64,000 bases of DNA, from assembly GCA_029747015.1 (NCBI GenBank), contig JAKOGI010001993.1, forward strand, positions 88,501-152,500, written 5' to 3'. Each line of letters begins with the position of its first letter. Position 1 is the first letter of the stretch. The DNA is from Carnegiea gigantea (lineage: Eukaryota > Streptophyta > Magnoliopsida > Caryophyllales > Cactaceae). The notes under the pieces were generated by a model. It was not told the origin of the DNA, made no database searches, and saw only the letters and a program-made list of their open reading frames with translations. Shown here piece after piece: positions 21,470-34,879 of this stretch. A program made the translations under genes and the position numbers.

Positions 21470-23219
21470 ATCCCTTATGTGATGTGTGACATTCAAATTA
21501 TACAGCCAGGGTTAACCTAAGGGGGTATGAACAACATCTATATGAAGAACTTCACATAAAATTTTATCCTTATGACCCCCAATCTAAATGGGAATCTTAC
21601 ACCTATGCGTTACTATAAGGTTAGTCTTGTTGACCCATGCTTCTTTAAAGGGGTGAGCATGAGGGTCTAACTTAAGGTGGCATTGCTTTATAGTAGACTT
21701 GACAACAACATTCATTGTGCTCCACCATTGCTAACATTTCCGTAAGAGTTTCCCCATACCTAACAAGAGTGTAAAAGATGATAGGATGTTTCCCCTCATT
21801 TGTTAAGACTAGATGAGCTAACAGACATCCTACAACTCCAATATATGCATCATAAAGAAGACTATTTTCAACATCAACACAATCATCAAAGCCTCCCTCA
21901 AGGACCTCTTCCTTAAACTCAAGTGGTTCACAAGACTCATACTCCGAGGTAACGGTATGATGGTGGCATTCGAAAGCGTAGCGACGTCTTCCACAACAAC
22001 TAAACACAATGGCCATTGGATACCGAGTTACAAAAGGTCCCATGGATGCAACAACAAGTGGGACTAATCGAGGTGGAGCTTGAGAGCTAGGGATCTTCGA
22101 GTTAGAAGCACCCATAAAAGACTCACTCTCCTTCAAGTCAGAGTGGGCGCGAGTCCTAAAGGAAGGAGTAGAGCGTTGCATAGGGTAAAGCTTGTCAAGT
22201 TTTTCAACCTCTAAAGCCTTATACTAAGCATCATCAAGAGCATTGGGAGCAAACAAGGTTATCTCTCTCTTGAGGCAAGTCCATAAGCCTCGAATGAATT
22301 GGGTCATGGTAATGGAATGATCCTCTATAATATCATAGTGCCGAGCTAACTTCTCAAAACTATTGATGTGGTCTAAAACATTAGAGATGGACTACTGAAG
22401 ATCAAGTACCTAGCCAACAAGGTGCGCTTCATGAAAATAAGGAGGTATTTCTCTCTTAACGTATCTTAGATCACTTCTCATTAGATGGGAGGTTGATGCA
22501 TTCGCTCAATGTGACTCGTAACAGTTTGTTAAAACTTCCTAGCATGTCCTCCTAGTTTCATCTTAGCAAATCTAACCCACTCAAAATTAGACATCTCATG
22601 CCAATCAAAGTACTCCTCCATAGGTCTATCCAGTCAGAAGAAGTAGTGGCAACTACCTTACCATTAAAGAAGGAACATTTACCTTGACCATTTGATTAAT
22701 GTAAGAGTAACCCTCAAAAGCAATCCTACAATCAGGTTCAAGGTCAACATTCTAGACTCCATATAGTTCTCTATCCTCCTATCGTCTCTACGGTTTCAAA
22801 CCTATGATCCCTGGGGTCCTCTTGATCATATCTCAAACCACTTCCTTGCTCCCATTCTTGATGCTTAGCATGAAGTAGTTGTTCAGGTTCATTCCCTCAA
22901 ACTCATTAGCCTGACTTGACTTCTAGATGACCCACTTACGGCGACCACTTCCCCCCACAAGAAGCTTTCGGGAAGTTTTTGGTGGGGTTTGAGGTTAGTC
23001 AAGCATGGGTAGCTTTTCAAATGCTCCGGAAAGTTTGTCAATCTTAGCCTTTAGCTGGTCAAACCTTTCATGCTGATGGTCAAGACTTTTAAATTGGGCA
23101 TCAATCTGAGATTGGTAAGGCTGTTTGGGTGGTGAGGACATTATGGATGCAGAATTCCGATGTTGTATGCAAGTGCTAAGATGTAACCAAATTACAATGA
23201 TAATGACAGCAGTAAACAA
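21470..23219 (-). pseudogene. Gypsy gag and protease remnant
   Basis: Minus strand. The N-terminal segment (from 23219) contains FDQLKAKIDKLSGAFEKL, a coiled-coil-like gag start. The gag core near 22700-22200 is in shifted frames. A degenerate CCHC knuckle (FSCCGRRRYAFEC) is at about 22000. The protease part has IDVVHTPLG and PWLYNLNVTH near 21500. Heavily mutated. Confidence 0.75.
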
Positions 23220-24284
23220 TCGTTACGCACATAACAGCACCAAATTTTGATATGAATTATTGATAAGACTCTAGCGTAATAAGGAAATAGGAAGTAAGGG
23301 AAAGTAAAATTAGGATCCAAGCAAGTACTTAAAACCCTAAGCAATAAGATGTTAATCTAATTCTCGTGTAAAAAATTTAACTTTCACCAAAGCAAGTAGG
23401 AAGCAAGGGAAAGTAAAATTAGGATCTAAGCAAGTACTCAATGCCCTAAGCAATTAGATATTAATCTAATTCTCGTGCTAAAAATTCAACTTTCACTAAA
23501 GCAACTTGAGTTCCTTGTACTGAAGGTGGTCTACAGTACAAAGACCAGATCTACCCTTACCAAAAATGGCAATTGTGATGGTTGCTGGTGATGAGTTCGC
23601 CTATCAACTTCTCTAAGATGTTGCTTTGGTCGACTAATTGTGTCACTCGCCCTTCAAAGATGAACAGTGGCACAGCAGTAGCCCTTCAAAGACGAACAGT
23701 GGCACAACAGTAGCTGCAATCAGCAACCACGGACCGTGGGTTGAATGCGAGCCAACGAAAGTAATTTTCAGTCAGAAGAGGGGACAATGGCGATGAGTTA
23801 ACACTCTCTATGGCCGGCAAAGGCACAAAAACCCTTTAGTTGCAAGCAAAATAGTGGTTCTTGATTTAAGGTTTCATAAAGAATAGGGCACTCAATTGAA
23901 GGACGAGTTAAAGGTTTTTTTGTATTTTAGAGAAGGCTTTGGGGCAAAATGGAGAGGATAAAGGAGGGATTAAGTTCATTTTGGGAGATATAGGTGGGTC
24001 GTGGGTGAATTTGTGCCTCTCGAAATTAAAGGAATTCGCAAATTTGGGGAATTGAGGGTTTCGATAAACAGCTAGAGGTAGTGGAGCTGTGGTGGTGGTC
24101 AGTAGGAGGAGGGTGGCCAATGGGTGGTGGTTGGTGGTGGTGGGCAGCGCATTCTAACAGCAGTTCGAAGGCATTATTTTGAGGTTAAGCTTTCTGTGGA
24201 TTTTCTTTTCTTTTTTTTTTGGGTGAAAGAAACATGTGAAGTAAAGAGTAAGGATTCAAAAAGATGATTTACAGGAATCGAAAA

Positions 24285-24296
24285 TCTCTGATACCA
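24285..24296 (-). other. Primer-binding site of the Gypsy element
   Basis: On the minus strand TGGTATCAGAGA lies just inside the 24301-24616 LTR, matching initiator Met tRNA. It fixes this LTR as the 5' one and the element as minus-strand. Confidence 0.9.
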
Positions 24297-24300
24297 GATT

Positions 24301-24616
24301 TGATGTAGGAAGCTCTAAGAGCAATTTCTCCATAGAGAAACTCTCACAAATAATTAGACACTCATAAATATTCTTCGAATTCAATTCAATATCATTCCAG
24401 TCTGCCTCTCCTCAATATACGAGGAGGTTTATATAAGAATCATTACAACTGAAAAAAAGATATAAAATATTTAGAAGATAATGAAAAACCTAAAATTGTA
24501 TAGGAAATAGGATATAATCAAAATATTGTTATTCTAGAAAAGAATTCCCAAGTTTTGAAATTCTGCTATGCTTCCTATAATATATGCCATAAAATTGCTT
24601 AAGAGATATTGCATCC
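24301..24616 (-). repeat. 5' LTR of the Gypsy element
   Basis: Pairs with 17340-17660. Primer site adjacent at 24285-24296. Confidence 0.9.
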
Positions 24617-24621
24617 CTTAT

Positions 24622-26082
24622 GAACCACCTAAGCCAACCTATTTGTTTAATTTCATGGGGCTCTGTGAATGGGAGAAACACTTACAAACAAGCACCATAT
24701 ATAGTCTGCACAGTCATGGCCATAAATTATTTAGGGAGCAATTTGCCTTAGCCAAGGAAGTGTTCTAATGATGCATAGGATGATGTAGTTGGGCTACCTA
24801 AGCAGCCTAATAGACTACCATCTAGTACTGTATGAATACTAGGCTTGGGTACCTCTCAATCCACTTCGGTACCTAGGGTAGGATACCTTACATGTAATTG
24901 TACATCACTGCTACTGTGAACCTTACTAGAATTGTTATTTCTTTGCTTACTGTTTGCAGCTCAAATCTTGAATCAACCATTCTTCTGAGTGACCTAAAAT
25001 CTAGTATTAATATTTCTCATATGTGGGAAGATAAGTAAGAGACTAAGTCCATGTTGCCCAAGCTGCTGTTAAAAGTGCTAAAGCAGTATGAAAGCTTCTA
25101 TTCCTTTCTGTGAAAGGTTAGTAGGAGTTGTCATTTTTCAGCTTACATTTTTTTTGGCCATAAAAGTTCCTAACACTCTCTTGTGGCCTATTAGTATGGC
25201 CTATAAACTGTAAAGTTTCTCTTAGTTGCACTATACATCTTTTGTGTCTTGAGTGACTTTTAAATTTGAGGCCTCCAACAGATAGATGACTTTAAAATCT
25301 TTGCAGTTGCATGGTGGTTGAGTTTACACACATTTGACTCATCTACACTCTACCTATGGTGAACTTTACTATCTGGAGATACTAAATTGGCCTAGTTTCT
25401 TTACTGCTGCATGACCTAGCTTGAAATAGCTGAACTTGTGGCATTGTCCAGAGGACGAGAAATCATAGTCCTTTATATATGTTAGAAACATGAATAGAGT
25501 AGAAATCATTCCAGTTCTTCATATTGTGTTATGTCACTTGTCTTACACTTACGGTGACCTCGTAAACCTACATGATTGACATTGGGACTTGAAAATGAAA
25601 CATTAGCATATGAAAATGATAAAAGATTACTTTAAAAGATTATATGCAAACTATAAGAAATAGACATATATTCTAGCACTTTTTCTCATATATGTTTCAT
25701 TGATTGTCCAAATCCAATGAAATTAGTTTCATTTGCCAGCTCTTCATAGAAATATTGACATGCCATGCTAAAGTTTTGCTGGACATTAGACGAATGATTT
25801 GCACACTGAAGTGTGTAGTGGAGTTGTGTGGCAGACTGGTACTGGCAAAAAGAAACCCTTAGGTAGCGCATAGAGGTGGCTAATTGGCAGCAGGCTTATA
25901 TGACTCAACTTGATCAAAGCTTGCATGTATAACATTTAGGTCTATTGATCGAAGTTTTCAAGGAAATATTATCTGCTAAGTTGTTTTTAACTAATTTGAG
26001 AAAATACCTATATTAAAAGTAGTTAAAAGGACTTCATTTTAGTACTGAAGGAAAAATGGATCATATGTTAGGGGACCGAGAA
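24622..26082. other. Intergenic DNA, nothing recognised
   Basis: No frame longer than about 66 codons, no repeat ends and no domain I recognise. Confidence 0.6.
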
Positions 26083-26999
26083 TGTAAGTGGAAAAATCAA
26101 TCTAAACGACTAGCATATGCAAGTACTATTTCCCTTCTATGTTATAATAGGCAAATTGGATCGTAAGTCAATCAATAGAAAAATAAACAAAAGAAGCAAA
26201 AACACAACATACTGAATTCATACAGAAAACATTCATGGGACTATTAACAAAAGGGATCAAAACTTCCACTAATCACCAAAGTTACAAAGTGGGTATAATA
26301 AGGCTCAATCTAGAGGTAATACGATTCGATAACCATATCCCTACAAACATCACTTAAAAGTGGCTAAACATATAAATTCGTATATAGAGGAGTTGTACGG
26401 AATTTACCTACAAGGAAGTCAAGATGATGATCAGCCCATTAGATTTGAAGAGAAAAATGCCAGGAATAACAAACTAAAATTCAGATGGTAGAATGTATTT
26501 GCTCACCAATCAGCTCTGGAATGGTAACTCATGCAACTTGCTCTCACTCACTCAAATTCTATTCCTTTTCCTAGTTCTTTGCTCTCGCACTCATAGCTGG
26601 AGCACATTGCTCAACTGCATAAAACCAGCCACAAGCCTCCCTTTAAATGCCTCGTCGACTTTGAATGCCTAAGGGAACTACCAACAAGTGAGTAATTAAC
26701 GGTTGGCAAATGACCAATGTAAATGCTAGTAAGTGTCAACTCTTAAATTTCTTTCCATCAACATAAAAAATTATGTGGGTAATTAGGTAAGATTTAAAAT
26801 TTAATTGGATCATCTTTCTTCCATAAAAGGGACACCCAACAAATTTTTCCCTTCTGACTATGAGAAGAAAGCCATCTTGCCTACCTTTCTCGAGCTTTTC
26901 TTGGGATATGCTTTAACTATATTAGATTCAATATCTAGCACATCATGATTCCAATAAAAACTTATAGCTCAACTAATGTGCCCTAACCAATTGTGCCAA

Positions 27000-28550
27000 G
27001 TAACTTGGTTTTAAGCTGTTGACTCCATTCTTCAACTTAAATACCCACTTTATCTTGATTGCTCTCTTACCCTAATTCAACTTTGCAACGTCATGAGTGA
27101 GATGCTTGTGCAAAGCTTTCGTACCTAATGTAATGGCTCGTAGCCACTGTCAGTGCACTTTTACAAGCCTTCTGGATGGATGTCTCTCTCAAATATACCC
27201 ATTTGACATTCCGTAGGTCGATTTTAAACCCTGTGCTTAACATGAGGTGGTGTTAGTATATCACTTGCACTAATAACATCATCATTACAACATTGTTTCC
27301 ATCGTCTTCTCTACTATGATTGACATCAACATATGAGGAGTATTACCATTACGGAGGGTTTTTTTTTCCCCTCGTCTACTAATGTGACTAAGCTTCTTGT
27401 ATGATATCTTCATGAAGGACACAATCCTTTCTTTGCCTCTTTGTAGTTTTGCTTGCATCATGTAGAAAACTTTTTCCTTCGTACCTCGAGCCTTGATCAA
27501 AGAACCTTTAGTGAGGTTCCATATCCCTTCATGTAAATGATTTACATAATGATCATCATGTAGTTTCCCATATGAAATTAGGTTAAAGTGAACATTTAGA
27601 ACATGTTTGACTTTTCTAAGGATCAACATGCAATCGATATTAGACTTTAAGTAGATGGTACCCACCTAACAATCTTAGATTATTTATCATCATTCCACGT
27701 TCTTATATAGCCATAATAGCTGAGATGTGAAATGAAATGAGGCACTTGAATCAGCTATGCAAGTGTAATCCTAAAAAGCAATATTCAAGTTAGTATCATC
27801 AGATACAAAGAATAAATGATATGAACATGCAAAGGTAGATGTTTCTTTCTCTTCTTCCTTGTTAGTAGTCTAACTATCATCCCCTTTCTGCTTAAGTTCT
27901 CACTTTCTACATTCAGGTCTCACATGTTTCAATTTGTCCCAATCATAGAACTAGATCTCCCCCCGGGATTCAAAATTTTCATTTTTATATGAATTTCTGC
28001 CATGATCTTATATTTGAGTAACATGAGCCTTTTGGTGGATGAACACTACCAGAGTCTATTAACATTTTGACAACAAGCTGATGGCAACAAAGCCTACAAT
28101 TCATCATCTAGAGCCAATTTCATAGAAGATAATTGATTAAGCAGACATTGGAAAACACTCAATTGTTCCATCACATTGCGTCTCATCTCTATCATTTAGT
28201 TTCATAAGTCTTCTCATAATCAAGGCTTTATTCAGGATATTTTTTCGCTACTACAAGGATTGAAGCTTTTTCTGAAGGTTAGAAGCACTGATGTCATTGG
28301 CTACATGCTGAAAAAAACAATCATATCATAAATAATCTATCCTTTCTAGTAGTTTCTTCAATTAGATAACTCCCAACAACTTCCTCTTTCCAGCTGGTAG
28401 TCTTATTGGTTCGTGTAAGTCCTCAATATAGACATATTTTCTATTTAGGTTTCCAACTTTGATAATTAGATGCATTAAAGATGATGATTATGCCACATAC
28501 AAATTTTTCCGACATTTTAACATCACACGAAAAACACGTATTAATTAATC
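27000..28550 (-). pseudogene. Copia gag / GAG-pre-integrase remnant
   Basis: In the minus-strand frame at 27665-27285, MLILRKVKHVLNVHFNLIS and GIWNLTKGSLIKARG match the GAG-pre-integrase region that follows the protease. Upstream, to about 28550, are stop-ridden gag-like pieces. Nothing of RT is seen. Confidence 0.7.
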
Positions 28551-28553
28551 AAT

Positions 28554-28565
28554 GCTCTAATACCA
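28554..28565 (-). other. Primer-binding site of the old Copia element
   Basis: Minus strand TGGTATTAGAGC, one base different from the standard initiator Met tRNA site. Confidence 0.75.
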
Positions 28566-29310
28566 ATTATTGGGCAAATCATCTTAATCTACTAGCAAAA
28601 ACAAGTACTATTTCCATTTTTGCTGTTAAAAATAGGAAAATTGGATCAGTGACCAATGAATAGAGATAAAAAACAAATATAAGCAACCTAAACAACGCAC
28701 CAAATTCATGTTGAAAACCCTAATGCAAGAAAAATCATAGGATTGTGAACAAACAGCACCAAAACTTCCGTTGATAATCAAAGTTACAAAGAGGGTACAG
28801 TAAGGCTCATCTCTAGACCAATTAGAGCTAATACAATTATCAAGGAAGACCTTGACAACAATGTCTCCACAAAAATCACTTAAAATTCACTAAACATACA
28901 AATTCGCATATAGAGGAGCTATGCAGAATTTTCCAACATCACAATGGTGATTAGACTGTTGCATTTGAAGAGGAAAGGGACCGGAATAACATACTAACAA
29001 TTTTTCAATGATCAGATGGTGTTTGGTTGTCGATAGAAGCTAGAACGATAACGCTTCCATCTTATTTTCACTCACTCAATTTTCTGGTCTTTCTTAGTTG
29101 TCTGCTCTCTCACTTATAGTTGTAGCTTGTTGTTAAGCCATATAAAACTAGCTATAAGCTGCTCCTTTAATTTTTAACTGATTTTGAATATGTAAGCGAA
29201 CTACCAACAAGTGATTATATAACTACTACCAAGTGGCTAATTGAAATATTAGTAAGTGATAACTCTTAAACTTGCTTCCTTCCAATAAAAAACAATACGG
29301 ACATTTCTCA

Positions 29311-30049
29311 CATAGCAAGGATATCCAAAAATAACAAAATATCTAACGAACTATTTTTTGTGTTAATAATGTGAAAGTATATCATTACCACTATCAAATT
29401 CAATCAAGTACAAAAGTATAAGTGGAGAGCCATTAAGGCGCAAGAACTAGATGCCTAAACGTTTAATGTACTCCTCTGTTTACACTTAGCCGTGATAATT
29501 TCACCTGTACCTGAAGAATATCGACTCCATCCTACCTAAAAGACTGGAAAAAACCCAAAACATATGCATAATGGATGGATGATAGATGATGGTTTGATGG
29601 ATTGGGTTGGGTACAAGTGGTGCTCTATCCAACTCCCCACCTAATCCATCATCCACTTAATCGTCTACTTATCTATCTCCTATTTGAAAGTAATTTAGTT
29701 TTGAATTTTTATCCTTTAAATTTTACCCCCTTTTAGACTATTATATTGCTGATTTTATGATTTTCATCAAATTAATATGATAAATATGATATTTATTCAT
29801 TTCTTATAGCTAAAATATCATTTTTAAATTTTTCAAAAAGCAAAGCTTATTTTTTTATTATACATTTGCTAACATATTACACATAAACTTTGATTACCCA
29901 TTTACAACCCTATTCGCCAATTTTCACCCGTGCATGGTGAATGGATGGATTGATTGTATTCTGATAGATGATGGATGGATTAGATAAAGCAAATGAAAGT
30001 AGGTGATGCAGTGGCTAATGGTTCACCCTATCCGAACCCGATACATTAC
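29311..30049. other. GATG/GGATG-rich intergenic stretch, possible transposon end
   Basis: GGATGGATGATAGATGATGG repeats occur near 29570 and 29940-29975. CCTATCCGAACCCGATACAT and TTACCACCCCTTA follow at about 30028-30060 and resemble a hAT-type end. No matching left end was found and there are no genes. Confidence 0.35.
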
Positions 30050-30149
30050 CACCCCTTAACTCTTCTCACACTTTATAAGTTTCTTTCTCCTTATGTACAA
30101 AATTCGATATTTGATAACTGTAATAATTTCATTCCCTAAAGAAGGAGCA

Positions 30150-32856
30150 TCTTGTACTTTGCGGGGACAATCTATGATTGCATTCAATCCAGTGTACAAG
30201 TGAATAAGATGGGGCAAATTAAAGTAAGGTACGGAGATCTACAACCAATGAAACACCTCTTGGATAACCTTTGTGCCATAACTACATTAAAGAATGAGAT
30301 TTAAATGTGTTTCAGGGTACTTTATGCATAAGCAGCAAGCCTCCTCAGTAGTAATGCTCATGTTCTTTGGTTTGTCTAATGTAGGTAATCTGGCCAACTA
30401 CCCTCTTCACAAACAAAATCTATACTTGCATGATCTAACTTGTCGAGCTGGCCCACGAGATGTTTATATCCATTTGAGATAGTGTATGAAATAGGGCGAT
30501 GATAGTCCAAAGAGCAGATGATCTCAAGCAAACTCCATCGACCCATTTAAACCACAAATATTACTTATCTAAAGCAAGGCTCCATTAGTGTTTTGTTATG
30601 GCTGCTTATTCCATTTCCTATAGTCCTTAATGCCACTAGCATACTTTGGCTTGCTGACAACATCCCATGCCATAGGGGGACTTTCTTATATTTATGACTT
30701 TGAGCCCAAAAAAAGTTTCTACAAATAGCCTCAATAGTCTTGATGATGAGGAACAGAGGTAAGATGAAAATGGAAGCCGAGTAAGATCAAGGAGCAAACT
30801 AGACAAAATTGATAAATTATAGCCTTCCAACAAATAATAGACACATTATTGACTAGCAAGTTATTCTTTTGGTAATTCTCCCAATAAGTCAGGTTTAGCT
30901 CATCTCCTAGCATTGGGAGGTATAATGAGGTGGAGGAAAGACATCTTGAGCAAAACAAGTTAAATTCAATATTTGACCTTGCATTTTTTCATCAACCCTA
31001 CAATGAGAGCCTAAGATTTGCTCAAGTTTGCATATAGCCTAGTAGTAGCAGGGAAGTGATTGAAAGTTTCTTCAAAGTGAGAAGATGTGCTTTGTAAAAA
31101 AAAAAGTCATAAGGTCATTAGTGAGGCACAAATTAATCAAGTTAAATTGCTTGCACATAGCGTGGAATCTAAATGATGAACGCAAGGTACCTTTCATGGG
31201 AGCTCTTGTGAGATACTTCATCATCATTAAGAAAATGATGGGGGAGATCAGATCCCTTTGCCTAGGCCCTTTCTTGCCCTCAAAGGAACCATGTAGTTGA
31301 CCACTGATAGTAAGAAAAAAGCTTAATGTAGTCATAAGTGCCATAATCCAATCACAAAACTTAGGAGGAAATGTTAGAGTAGATAAGACTTGCCCAGCAA
31401 AGTCCTATTATACTGTATCATAGGCTTTTGTTTGGTCAATTTTAAGTAAGCATCTAGGGGAAACTTTGCTTCTCTTATAGATCCTAAGTAATTCTTGGGT
31501 GATCATCACATTTATCACATTATGTGAGATTAATCTCATCTAAATAAAGGCGGATTGGTTATCATGAACAAGTTGAGGCTTTAGTCTAGCACAAATCATC
31601 TTGGAGATGCACTTAAGCAAGGTATTGCACTATGTTAGGATTGGATACTTTTCATACAAGCGCAATGATTGCCCTGTTCCAACATTTAGGTAGTTATCCA
31701 TGATTAAACTCCCAAAATAACCATAGTAATGTCATTCCCATTGATAGATCAACAATCCTTGAAGAAACTACTCCCATATGCCCTAGGCTTTTGTGGCTAG
31801 CAATGGAGAAGAGTGTTGGATTTAACATCATTAGTAGTGAAAGATTTAACAAGGGCTATTTGCTAGTCAAAAGACAAATGAGGTCCCACTGCTAGAATGT
31901 CCTCATCAATATTTCCACTTGTAAGAGTAGTTTAAAATTGAGCATAGTAAGAGACAAAGTAATCAATGACCTTTAACGTCAGTATAATTAGTAAGCAAAT
32001 CACCTATCTCAGTTTGAACGGAGCTTATTCCACTCCAATAATTCCTTTGTTGTAGGGTTGAACAGAAATATTTTTTTTATTGTGATCCCCCATGTTGAGC
32101 CAGGAAATCTTTTTGTTTTTGCCTGTAAAAGCTTTTAGTATTTACTTGCCACTTCCTTTAATTCTCAATTGCTATCCTCTCTTCATCACATAGGGTAGCA
32201 TTCTGTGGACTAGCATTTAAGCATTCTTAAACATGAAAAAGATGAACCCTAGCATGTGCAAGTTGGGTAAGGACATCACCAAAATTATTTTTGTTTAGCA
32301 TCTTCAGGGGCTTTTTATGTAACTTTGACTTCTTAGTAGTCTGAATCATTGGACTTCGTAGATTTATATGCCATATATCCCTAGCCAAGCAATAGAATGG
32401 AGCCCTTGTAGCCCACATCTTAAAGTACTTGAAAAGAACTATCCTAATTTGGGAAGTTAAGGTAAACTTTATTAGAATAGGGCAATGATTAGAAGTTAGT
32501 TTAGCTAATAGGAAAGCTTGAGTATCACTAAACTCATGTATCCAAAGATCAGTAACAATATCCTTATCAATCTTAGAAAAAGCCTATGGCCAAATTCTTG
32601 CTTATAAATTGATGAAAACCTATAACTAGACCATCTGAGAGCTTGTAGATCAATAGTAGCCAAGCAATCTTAAAAATCTTAAATCTCTTGACAGGAAACT
32701 GGGTTACCACCCATTCTATCTTCGATACTCAACATCCTATTAAAGTTATGAATTAGAAGCCAAGGGATACTGATACCATTAGCCTAGGTCATGATCCAGT
32801 GCCAAAGTGGAATCTTCAGGATCATTGAAGCCATATACAAAAGTCACAAAGGAAAA
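30150..32856 (-). pseudogene. LINE ORF2, C-terminal part (endonuclease end, RT, zf-RVT)
   Basis: From 32856 downward: VTFVYGFND and SIEDRMGGNPVS belong to the exonuclease/endonuclease/phosphatase fold. KKPLKMLNKNNFGDVL (32330-32270) is the linker before RT. GQLHGSFEGKKGPRQRDLISP (31290-31230) is the RT block with the usual GLRQGDPISP changed. LTNDLMTFF (31110-31080) corresponds to the catalytic F/YADD box, with Ala-Asp replaced by Thr-Asn (TND). KPKYASGIK and LWFKWVDGVCLRS (30660-30520) belong to the zf-RVT domain. The catalytic change plus many stops show it is dead. Confidence 0.85.
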
Positions 32857-32999
32857 ATTAACACTTTGGTACCTTTAGTTTTGGAGCATATATTGTTCGG
32901 TCCAGGTTTTAGAAAAGTAAACATTTTGGTCCCTCTAGGTTTGGAGAAAATGATTTCTGGTCCTTTTATTATTATTTTGGCCCTAAAACTTGTAGAAAT

Positions 33000-33805
33000 T
33001 TTCAACTTTGGCCTAATGAGGTGCTTTTTGTAATTTTGTTATTTTTTAGGGTCTTTTTAAGAAATATGCTTATTTTGAATGATTTAACTTCTTACAATGA
33101 CTTTACTTGTACTAATTATCACAATCTACTACTTATGTAATAAATATTATATTTTCTATGACTATAGGCCCACCATGCTTAGAAAAATAATAAAGCTTAA
33201 TTAGAGACTTTGACCATACGTAAACTTAGTCGGTGCTGGACTCTAGCATTCCTCTAGCTTTCAGTTTACAGAGATTACTAATCTCAACCACACCTTCCTT
33301 AGATCAGGTACAACATAGATTTGTTTTGTTTTTTACCTCAAACCGTAGTCACTAATCAAGTTTTAGAATTTAAAGGATAGTGAGACTTTAATTCAAAAAA
33401 TTACAATATTTAAGACATAAGGTTTGATTGAATAACGTTTCCCACTGGAAAATTTCCTTTATTAAAAGCTTGAAAGTGAAAATATTACAATGGAAAGATT
33501 GAAGAGGGACTTAAAATTACTAAGATCATCAGAGATGCTTGCTTATAGAGAAATAGAGAATCTATACTTCTCTTTTGTTCAAATATACTCAAATGACCAT
33601 GTCCCTTCTCAGTACTTAGTCTCTCCTGTTACAGAGGGGATGGGGGTACATAGGATGCTCTAAAGGATACAGTACATACTGATATTTTCACGTGGCTACA
33701 ATAGATAGCATTACTTTATTGACCTAACACTAGACAAAGTAGATAATAATGGTGCTATCACTTTTCAGAGCCTTTTATAATGACAAGACTAGTCATCCAT
33801 ATTGA
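33000..33805. other. Non-coding stretch between left TIR and the viral copy
   Basis: No frame of note. In viral orientation this is the 3' side, where a caulimovirid would keep its intergenic/promoter region. A minus-strand CTATAAGC near 33540 is TATA-like. I cannot place the viral end exactly. Confidence 0.4.
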
Positions 33806-34870
33806 GATTCTACATGCCTTCATCTCTGATAATGCCTTCCAGTCCATCATTATCCAAATAATCATCAAAATCTTCATCAAGTTGAAGTTTCTCTGGATCC
33901 GATATTTTAAATAATTCATGAAGAGATTTATTTCCTTTTTCTGATAAGAATTTTTCAGCTCCAACATTAAAGAGATAATCAAAGGCGTCTTCAAAAGTTA
34001 ATCCCTCTACCTTCATGTATTTGCTAAACTCATTAAGATAAGCAAAAGTAGTGTTCCCACAATGCATTAGCATTCTTCCTTGTTCAATTAATGCCTATAT
34101 TTGATGATAAAAGTTGTAAAAACCAATTGCTCTTGCTAAAGCAGGATCAGTAACTTACTCTTATCATTCTAGAAACCATTCTTGTCGTTGATCATTGGGA
34201 TCGTTTAAGTCAACTATTTAAACAAGATAATTAGCTGATTTAACTTTTTCATTTTATTCAATTAACGGACAATGTACCTCCACATATAGTGTCTATTGTA
34301 TGACGTATTAGCTGGACCATCAAGAGATGTGAGAACCCAATGGATTCTTCCAAACATGCTTTGTTGAAATTTAGTTAGCCTTAAGAAAAATGAATACTTT
34401 AGATTTAGGATTTCTATGGGGTAAACCACCATTCCATATTACCTGGCTTTCACAACGGGGTCATTTGGAAAGATTGAATTTGCTGAAAAACTAACACGAC
34501 CAACTCCAAATCTATCGAAAAAGTAGATTGTTGTACTCCAAGATTGCTAAATATCATAGGAATAATTATGATAGTAGTCGATGCAGTCTGCGTACCACTT
34601 ATTGAACTATTTTTCTTGAACAGGAGAACTTATTTTTTCTTGAATATCATAAGGACATTTTGGGTAATTAATTTGTAACTCTAGAAGGCTAAATCATTGG
34701 GCTATTAGGTAGGTAGAAGACAACAGACCAAAACGTAATCTACTTTTTATATGGAATTCCAAAATATCCACAAGGATTTTACTAGAATGAGAAACCTGTT
34801 TTAGTAGTAATGACATTTCATTTTGAAGTTCCTCCTTTTTCGGTAGGAGTTATGTTCTGATGATTACCAT
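33806..34870 (-). pseudogene. Pararetrovirus C-terminal region, function unknown
   Basis: Downstream of RNase H. The most intact piece is 34073-33810, an acidic 87-residue frame rich in Asp/Glu/Leu ending in an IRDEGM-type tail. Between it and RNase H are short conserved-looking but stop-broken segments. I recognise no domain; it could be the C-terminal extension or a separate ORF. Confidence 0.5.
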
Positions 34871-34879
34871 TGGTCAGCT

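Larger units (their letters stand above)
17340..24616 (-). mobile_element. Old Gypsy LTR retrotransposon, chromovirus-like
   Basis: LTRs at 17340-17660 and 24301-24616 begin TGATGTAGGA. The left one ends TACATCA, the right one a decayed GCATCC. The target duplication CTTAT lies at 17335-17339 and 24617-24621. The LTRs look only about 80% identical, so the insertion is old. The order on the minus strand is primer site, gag, protease, RT, RNase H, integrase and a chromodomain-like tail. All frames carry many stops. A TRIM (19153-19882) sits in the integrase region. Confidence 0.92.
26083..29310 (-). mobile_element. Old, internally shortened Copia LTR retrotransposon
   Basis: Two direct copies of roughly 700 bases (about 26083-26800 and 28571-29310) share ACTAGCA..CAAGTACTATTTCC, CAAAGTTACAAAG.GGGTA, ATAGAGGAG and CTACCAACAAGTGA in order. 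A primer site (minus-strand TGGTATTAGAGC) lies at 28554-28565, beside the right copy. Copia gag/pre-integrase remnants lie between on the minus strand. Only about 1.8 kb separates the LTRs, so RT and RNase H are missing. LTR edges are approximate and no target duplication is clear. Confidence 0.75.

Noticed and set aside
32791..33033. 80-codon plus-strand frame with repeated LVPLGLE-like wording
   Set aside because: It spans the LINE/insertion border and the repeated TACCTTTAG / GGTTTGGAG phrases of the TIR.
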